This document shows positions 15,338 to 19,628 of a stretch of 19,628 nucleotides of DNA, piece after piece. The first letter of the stretch is position 1. Every line of letters begins with the position of its first letter. Under the pieces are notes generated by a model. It was not told where the DNA came from and did no database searches. It worked only from the letters and a program-made list of their open reading frames with translations. The position numbers and the translations under genes were made by a program. Source of the DNA: Pseudomonadota bacterium (GTDB taxonomy: Bacteria; Pseudomonadota; Gammaproteobacteria; Acidiferrobacterales; UBA6901); the NCBI GenBank assembly GCA_021783175.1, contig JAJXUF010000058.1:1-19628 (forward strand), in the 5' to 3' direction.

Positions 15338-16276
15338 ATGAGCGAATCAGCGCAGATTTGCTGGCTGGACCTTCACAGGATTGTTGCCGGCCGGCCGGCT
15401 GTCCTGTCGCTGCTTGTCGGTCGCTTCGGTTCAGCGCAGGCGGTGTTCGCCGCCTCGCGCAGGGAACTGGAAGAATTGCCGGGAATTTCTGCGGCCATAG
15501 TCAACGACGTGCTGGAAGGTCCCGACCCATGCCACGTTTCCAAGGAACTGGATTGGCTTGCACAGGATGACGCATTTCTCGTTACCTTCGAGGACGGCTT
15601 GTACCCGCGCGCGCTGCGCGAAATTCCCGACCCACCGCCGTTAATGTTCGTACGCGGCAACCCGGCGGTATTGAGCCGGCCGCAAATTGCAATTACCGGA
15701 AGCCGCAATCCGACCCAAGCCGGCGCGGACAACGCGCATGAATTCGCCGCCGCGTTGTGCCAGGCCGGGCTTACCGTAACCAGCGGACTTGCCCTAGGCA
15801 TCGACGCTTGTGCCCATCGCGGCGCACTTGCCGCCAGCGGCGCCACGCTTGCCGTTTCCGGCACCGGAGCGGATCGCGTTTATCCGTCGCGGCACCTGGA
15901 GCTTGCTCACGAAATCTTGCGTTGCGGGGCGATCGTATCAGAGTTGCCGCTCGGAAGCGGTCCCCGGGCCGAACATTTCCCACGACGCAATCGCATCTTG
16001 AGCGGTTTGAGTCTCGGTGTACTCGTGGTGGAAGCTGCGCTGCACAGCGGGTCTCTGATCACCGCGCGTCTTGCGGCGGAACAGGGACGCGAAGTCTTTG
16101 CCATCCCCGGTTCGATTCATTCGCCGTTAGCGCGCGGTTGTCATGCCCTCATTCGGCAGGGCGCCAAGCTCGTCGAAAGCGCGGCCGACGTGCTGGAAGA
16201 GCTCGCCGCGCTCGCGCCTGGTTCGGGTAGCAGTCATCCGAAGGCGACGCCCGATGCTGTGAACGAAGCGTCCTGA
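15338..16276 (+). CDS. dprA: DNA-processing protein DprA, lacking its C-terminal domain
   Basis: DprA loads RecA on incoming single-stranded DNA during natural transformation. The 312-residue product has an N-terminal SAM-like region (about 1-85) and the Rossmann-like core. Core signatures are AITGSRNPTQAGADNA, SGLALGIDACAHRGAL, GTGADRVYPSRHLEL, PRAEHFPRRNRILSGL, VVEAALHSGSLITARLA and IPGSIHSPLARGCHALIRQG. It stops about 30 residues after the core, where E. coli-type proteins (about 374 residues) continue into a winged-helix domain. That domain is recognisable downstream in another frame (see 16314-16469). The core is intact, and some species have DprA without this domain, so activity is possible. 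The ATG at 15338 follows GGGTAGGGTAG. Confidence 0.93.
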   Translation: MSESAQICWLDLHRIVAGRPAVLSLLVGRFGSAQAVFAASRRELEELPGISAAIVNDVLEGPDPCHVSKELDWLAQDDAFLVTFEDGLYPRALREIPDPPPLMFVRGNPAVLSRPQIAITGSRNPTQAGADNAHEFAAALCQAGLTVTSGLALGIDACAHRGALAASGATLAVSGTGADRVYPSRHLELAHEILRCGAIVSELPLGSGPRAEHFPRRNRILSGLSLGVLVVEAALHSGSLITARLAAEQGREVFAIPGSIHSPLARGCHALIRQGAKLVESAADVLEELAALAPGSGSSHPKATPDAVNEAS

Positions 16277-16313
16277 GCGCTGTCTCATGTCAGATGATAG
16301 TTGCTGCCGCTGA

Positions 16314-16469
16314 CCGTTGCATTCGTCTGTGCAAGTTCATGCCGGCGTTTTAGTTCTGGCGCATGACAGATTGACGGCAAGGGCCATTTCCTCCATGCTG
16401 TTAACAATAGAGTTGTTTGGGCTTTTCGAAGCCCGCTCTGGTGGGGAACGCCGGCGATCTCCTGAATAA
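16314..16469 (+). pseudogene. Out-of-frame remnant of the dprA C-terminal winged-helix domain
   Basis: In the frame one base ahead of dprA this stretch reads HDRLTARAISSMLLTIEL followed by FGLFEARSGGERRRSPE and a TAA at 16467. That closely resembles the DprA C-terminal pattern GLTA-x-x-(V/I)SSML-x-x-EL-x-G-x-x-x-x-x-PGG-x-Y. The stop lies seven bases before the smg ATG, where a full dprA would be expected to end. From the dprA start to this stop is 1132 bases, about 377 codons plus one base. The frame is closed upstream by TGA at 16311, so more than a single base change separates it from dprA. There is no obvious start of its own. Confidence 0.75.
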
Positions 16470-16475
16470 GGTTCG

Positions 16476-16961
16476 ATGATGAAAGAAAATATGCTGGATG
16501 TGCTCATGTACCTGTTCGAGAACTACATGGATGAAGGTCCTGAGTTCAGCCCCGATCAGGAGACACTCGTTGCCGAGTTGTATCAGGCCGGTTTTCCGCG
16601 CGGCGAAATCAAGAAGGCGTTTTCCTGGCTCGAGGGGTTGTCCAGCTTGCGTGAAGACGGTGCGAGTGTTCCAAGCGCAAGCAGAGCGTCGTCGCTGCGC
16701 TGCTATTCGGCCCAGGAGCAGAAAAAACTCGCCCTGCAAGCACGCGGCTTCGTCCAATTTCTCGAGCAGAGCGGTGTGCTTGATTCATTCACCCGCGAGC
16801 TGGTAATTGACCGCGTCATGGCCCTCGAAACCGAGGAAATCGGTCTTGAACAGGTGAAATGGGTCATCCTCATGGTGCTGTTCAATCAGCCCGGCCACGA
16901 GCAGGCTTACGCATGGATGGAAGACCTCATCTTTGACGGGACCCAGGAACATCTTCACTGA
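16476..16961 (+). CDS. smg: Smg family protein (DUF494)
   Basis: The 161-residue acidic helical protein begins MMKENMLDVLMYLFENYMDE and matches Smg (157 residues in E. coli), a conserved protein encoded beside dprA with no settled biochemical role. Other family features are the CYSAQEQKKLALQARGFVQF segment, the GVLDSFTRELVIDRVMALE helix and the WVILMVLFNQPG stretch near the C-terminus. AAGG precedes the ATG pair at 16476 and 16479; the second ATG has better spacing, so the first residue is uncertain by one. It overlaps no neighbour. Co-transcription with dprA is likely. Confidence 0.94.
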   Translation: MMKENMLDVLMYLFENYMDEGPEFSPDQETLVAELYQAGFPRGEIKKAFSWLEGLSSLREDGASVPSASRASSLRCYSAQEQKKLALQARGFVQFLEQSGVLDSFTRELVIDRVMALETEEIGLEQVKWVILMVLFNQPGHEQAYAWMEDLIFDGTQEHLH

Positions 16962-17011
16962 TTGGCAGCGCCGGATTGGTGTCGCATCGCCCCGTCTTTT
17001 CTCACACCTAC

Positions 17012-17042
17012 TTGACAAGTTGCACTGTCTGACGGCAACAAT
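17012..17042 (+). promoter_or_regulatory. Candidate promoter of topA
   Basis: A perfect TTGACA (17012-17017) is followed after 19 bases by AACAAT (17037-17042), four of six for a -10 box. The spacer is longer than ideal. It lies 66 bases before the topA ATG in the 147-base gap after smg. A short hairpin CCGAC/GTCGG (17060-17076) is in the leader. Confidence 0.4.
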
Positions 17043-17108
17043 GCGAACTGGGAACGGTTCCGACGACTTGTGTCGGCCCGAAAAAGACCCAGGGGCGTTT
17101 AATCACCG

Positions 17109-19421
17109 ATGCCGAAAAATCTGATCATTGTGGAATCGCCGGCGAAAGCCAAGACCATGTCCAAGTATCTGGGCAAGGATTTCACCGCGCTTGCTTCTTA
17201 TGGTCATGTGCGCGATCTGGTGCCGAAGAAGGGCGCGGTCGACACAGATCACGACTTCGACATGAAGTACCAGTTAATCGAAAAAAACAAAAAACACCTC
17301 GATGCCATAATCAAGGCAATGAGCGGAGCAGATGCGCTGTATCTCGCGACCGACCCGGATCGCGAAGGCGAAGCAATCTCCTGGCATTTGTACGAAATCC
17401 TCAAGGAGCACGGTGCACTGGACGCCAAGCCGGTTCATCGCGTCGAGTTCTATGAAATAACGAAGCAGGCCATACAGAAAGCGATCCAAGAACCGCGTGA
17501 GCTGTCATTGAATCTCATTAATGCGCAACAGGCGCGGCGCGCGCTGGATTACCTGGTGGGCTTCAATTTATCGCCATTGTTGTGGAAAAAGGTGCGCCGC
17601 GGTTTGTCGGCCGGACGAGTGCAAAGCCCCGCGCTGCGGCTGATCGTGGAGCGCGAAGAGGAGATCGAGCGCTTCAAGTCGCGCGAGTACTGGACAATCG
17701 AATCCGACCTGACGACGAAAGGACAGAATTTCGTCGCCAAACTGACCTATCTGCGCGGCGAGAAACTCGAGCAATTCTCCATCGAGGACGAAAGCCGGGC
17801 CGCGGAAGTCGAAGCTGAGCTTCTCAAGCATGCGCAAGGGCGCTATGTCGTCACGGCGGTGGACAAGAAACAACGAAAGCGCAATCCGTCCCCGCCATTC
17901 ACCACCTCAACGCTGCAACAAGAGGCATCACGAAAACTGGGTTTTACGGCCCAGCGCACGATGCGAACCGCGCAGCAATTGTATGAAGGTGCGGACATCG
18001 GCGGTGAAACCGTCGGCCTCATTACCTACATGCGTACTGATTCGGTCAATCTCGCGTCAGAAGCCCTAAACGAAATACGTGCCCTGATCAGCAAGCGCTA
18101 TGGTGACGACAATCTGCCGGAAGCGCCGCTGCTCTACAAAACAAAATCCAAGAACGCTCAGGAAGCACACGAGGCCGTGCGACCGACTTCAGTCGAGCGC
18201 ATTCCCGAGCAGATCAAAACGCATCTCACGCCGGATCAGTTCAAGCTGTATGAGTTGATTTGGAAGCGCACGATTTCGTGCCAGATGACACCAGCCGTCC
18301 TGGATACGGTTGCGGTCGACCTCGAGGCTGGCACCGGCAACGTTTCGCGCGCCACGGGTTCAACCGTGGTTAAGCCCGGTTTCATGGCAGTCTATCAGGA
18401 AGGGACAGACGAAAAGCGGCCCGAGGACGATGAGGAGGCGCTGCTGCCGGCGATGCTCAAAGGCGAGTTTGTGGACCTGCGCGGCATCCGCAATGAACAG
18501 CACTTCACCGAGCCGCCGCCGCGCTTTACCGAGGCAAGCCTGGTCAAGGCGTTGGAAGCATATGGCATAGGTCGTCCCTCTACCTACGCGACCATCATTT
18601 CTACGCTTGAACAGCGCGAATATGTAACCTTGGACAAGCGTCGATTTCAGCCAACCGATGTAGGGCGAGTGGTTAACAAGTTTCTGTCGGAACACTTCCA
18701 GAAGTACGTGGACTACGATTTTACCGCCCGGCTGGAAGACGATCTGGATGCGGTATCGCGCGGTGAGCGGGCCTGGAAACCTCTGCTTCAGGATTTTTGG
18801 AGCGAATTCAAGGACCAGGTAGTGCAGAAAGAAAGCGCTGAGCGTCCGGGCGTGGAGATGCTGGAAGAGAAATGCCCGAAGTGCGGAAAGCAGCTTTCCA
18901 AGCGGCTTGGCCGCAATGGCTATTTCATCGGCTGCACCGGCTATCCGGAGTGCGATTACACACGCAACGTGGATGACGAGGCTGGCGCAAGCATCGAGCC
19001 ACAGATCGTCGAGGGTCGCAGCTGTCCCAAGTGCAATTCGCCGCTGGTCATCAAGCGGGGGCGCTACGGCAAGTTTATCGGCTGCAGCAATTATCCGAAC
19101 TGCAAACACATGGAGCCGCTGGAAAAGCCCGCGGATACAGGCGTGCAATGTCCGGAGTGCAAGCAGGGCACCATGCTCAAACGGAAATCGCGCTACGGCA
19201 AGATTTTTTATTCATGTTCGCGCTATCCGGACTGCAAATATGCGGTGTGGAACCAACCGATCGCTGAGCCTTGCCCAAAGTGCGGGCATCCGATTCTCAC
19301 GATCAAGACCACCAAGCGTCGTGGGACGGAAAAGGTCTGTCCACAAAAGGAATGCGGTTTCGCCGAGCCGTTCGAGGGCGAAGTGCCTGGTGCGGATAGC
19401 TCGGCGGTGCAGGGAGTTTAG
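17109..19421 (+). CDS. topA: DNA topoisomerase I (type IA)
   Basis: TopA relaxes negative supercoils through a transient 5'-phosphotyrosine bond. The 770-residue protein has a Toprim domain (MPKNLIIVESPAKAKTMSKY, acidic TDPDREGEA with Asp82, Asp84 and Glu86), the RGLSAGRVQSPALRLIVERE strand, and the active-site GLITYMRTDS with Tyr307. It also has the RPTSVERIP and YGIGRPSTYATIISTLEQR motifs. The C-terminus holds four cysteine-pair zinc-ribbon units starting at Cys589, Cys639, Cys681 and Cys722; the last is an irregular CPKC ... CPQKEC form. E. coli TopA is longer (865 residues) but otherwise alike. AGGGG lies 13 bases before the ATG, slightly far. Identity is secure. Confidence 0.98.
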   Translation: MPKNLIIVESPAKAKTMSKYLGKDFTALASYGHVRDLVPKKGAVDTDHDFDMKYQLIEKNKKHLDAIIKAMSGADALYLATDPDREGEAISWHLYEILKEHGALDAKPVHRVEFYEITKQAIQKAIQEPRELSLNLINAQQARRALDYLVGFNLSPLLWKKVRRGLSAGRVQSPALRLIVEREEEIERFKSREYWTIESDLTTKGQNFVAKLTYLRGEKLEQFSIEDESRAAEVEAELLKHAQGRYVVTAVDKKQRKRNPSPPFTTSTLQQEASRKLGFTAQRTMRTAQQLYEGADIGGETVGLITYMRTDSVNLASEALNEIRALISKRYGDDNLPEAPLLYKTKSKNAQEAHEAVRPTSVERIPEQIKTHLTPDQFKLYELIWKRTISCQMTPAVLDTVAVDLEAGTGNVSRATGSTVVKPGFMAVYQEGTDEKRPEDDEEALLPAMLKGEFVDLRGIRNEQHFTEPPPRFTEASLVKALEAYGIGRPSTYATIISTLEQREYVTLDKRRFQPTDVGRVVNKFLSEHFQKYVDYDFTARLEDDLDAVSRGERAWKPLLQDFWSEFKDQVVQKESAERPGVEMLEEKCPKCGKQLSKRLGRNGYFIGCTGYPECDYTRNVDDEAGASIEPQIVEGRSCPKCNSPLVIKRGRYGKFIGCSNYPNCKHMEPLEKPADTGVQCPECKQGTMLKRKSRYGKIFYSCSRYPDCKYAVWNQPIAEPCPKCGHPILTIKTTKRRGTEKVCPQKECGFAEPFEGEVPGADSSAVQGV

Positions 19422-19444
19422 GGTTGGCGCCGTTTCTAATTTAG

Positions 19445-19628
19445 CTAATGGTGATGTCCGCCCGGACCGTGGACGTGGCCATGATCAAGCTCTTCACTGG
19501 TCGGCGCCCGCACTTCCACGATCTCCACGTCGAAGTGCAGCGTTACGCCAGCCAGTGGATGGTTGGCATCAATCGTTACACTTTCGCCGTCAACGTTGGT
19601 GACGGTCACGACGCTGATTCCATCCGAC
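19445..19628 (-). CDS. slyD: SlyD-like FKBP peptidyl-prolyl isomerase, C-terminal part only
   Basis: Only the last 60 codons are in the window; the start lies beyond its right edge. The reading contains DGESVTIDANHPLAGVTLHF, then DVEIVEVRAPTSEEL, and ends HGHVHGPGGHHH. NHPLAG...L.F.VE...VR is the last part of the FKBP fold in SlyD, and the histidine-rich tail is the SlyD metal-binding type. SlyD is a cytoplasmic folding helper and nickel-binding protein. The stop at 19445-19447 is 23 bases from the topA stop on the other strand, and no terminator hairpin is visible between them. Confidence 0.9.
   Translation of the reverse strand, partial: SDGISVVTVTNVDGESVTIDANHPLAGVTLHFDVEIVEVRAPTSEELDHGHVHGPGGHHH

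Overview
The window looks like a chromosomal housekeeping segment of a betaproteobacterium. The evidence is the gene order def-fmt-rsmB-DUF4390-ntrY-ntrX on one strand, divergent from lysM-dprA-smg-topA, together with an ahcY-metK pair next to lpxL-family genes. A position near Nitrosomonadales is my inference from synteny and is not proven. I see no phage, insertion sequence, CRISPR array, tRNA or rRNA. Base composition looks even, moderately GC-rich throughout.

Region 1 (1-2717, minus strand) is the S-adenosylmethionine cycle. A rhodanese-like sulfurtransferase gene is followed by metK (SAM synthetase) and then ahcY (SAH hydrolase, cut by the window edge). Between metK and ahcY lies a well-matched SAH riboswitch whose 3' strand can pair with the ahcY ribosome binding site. 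A REP-like palindromic segment lies just upstream of it.

Region 2 (2784-6605, plus strand) holds a TtcA-like PP-loop ATPase, divergent from the rhodanese gene, and then three tandem, overlapping LpxL/HtrB-family acyltransferases. The rhodanese and TtcA-like proteins could form a sulfur-donor and tRNA-thiolation pair. The acyltransferases probably modify lipid A.

Region 3 (6675-14000, minus strand) is a tightly packed run read as def, fmt, rsmB, DUF4390, ntrY, ntrX and a small TPR gene. It combines translation start and finish functions (deformylase, Met-tRNA formyltransferase, 16S rRNA methyltransferase) with a two-component system. The NtrX AAA+ domain is degenerate: it has no GAFTGA motif and altered Walker A and B residues.

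Region 4 (14159-19421, plus strand) is lysM, dprA, smg and topA. dprA stops early, and a recognisable piece of its C-terminal winged-helix domain survives out of frame just before smg. This is the clearest anomaly in the window. The 3' end of a slyD-like gene (minus strand) closes the window, converging on topA.

I did not find a wholly new multi-gene system. The best leads are the dprA lesion, the riboswitch and RBS arrangement, the degenerate NtrX, the three-paralogue acyltransferase operon and the rhodanese/TtcA-like divergon.
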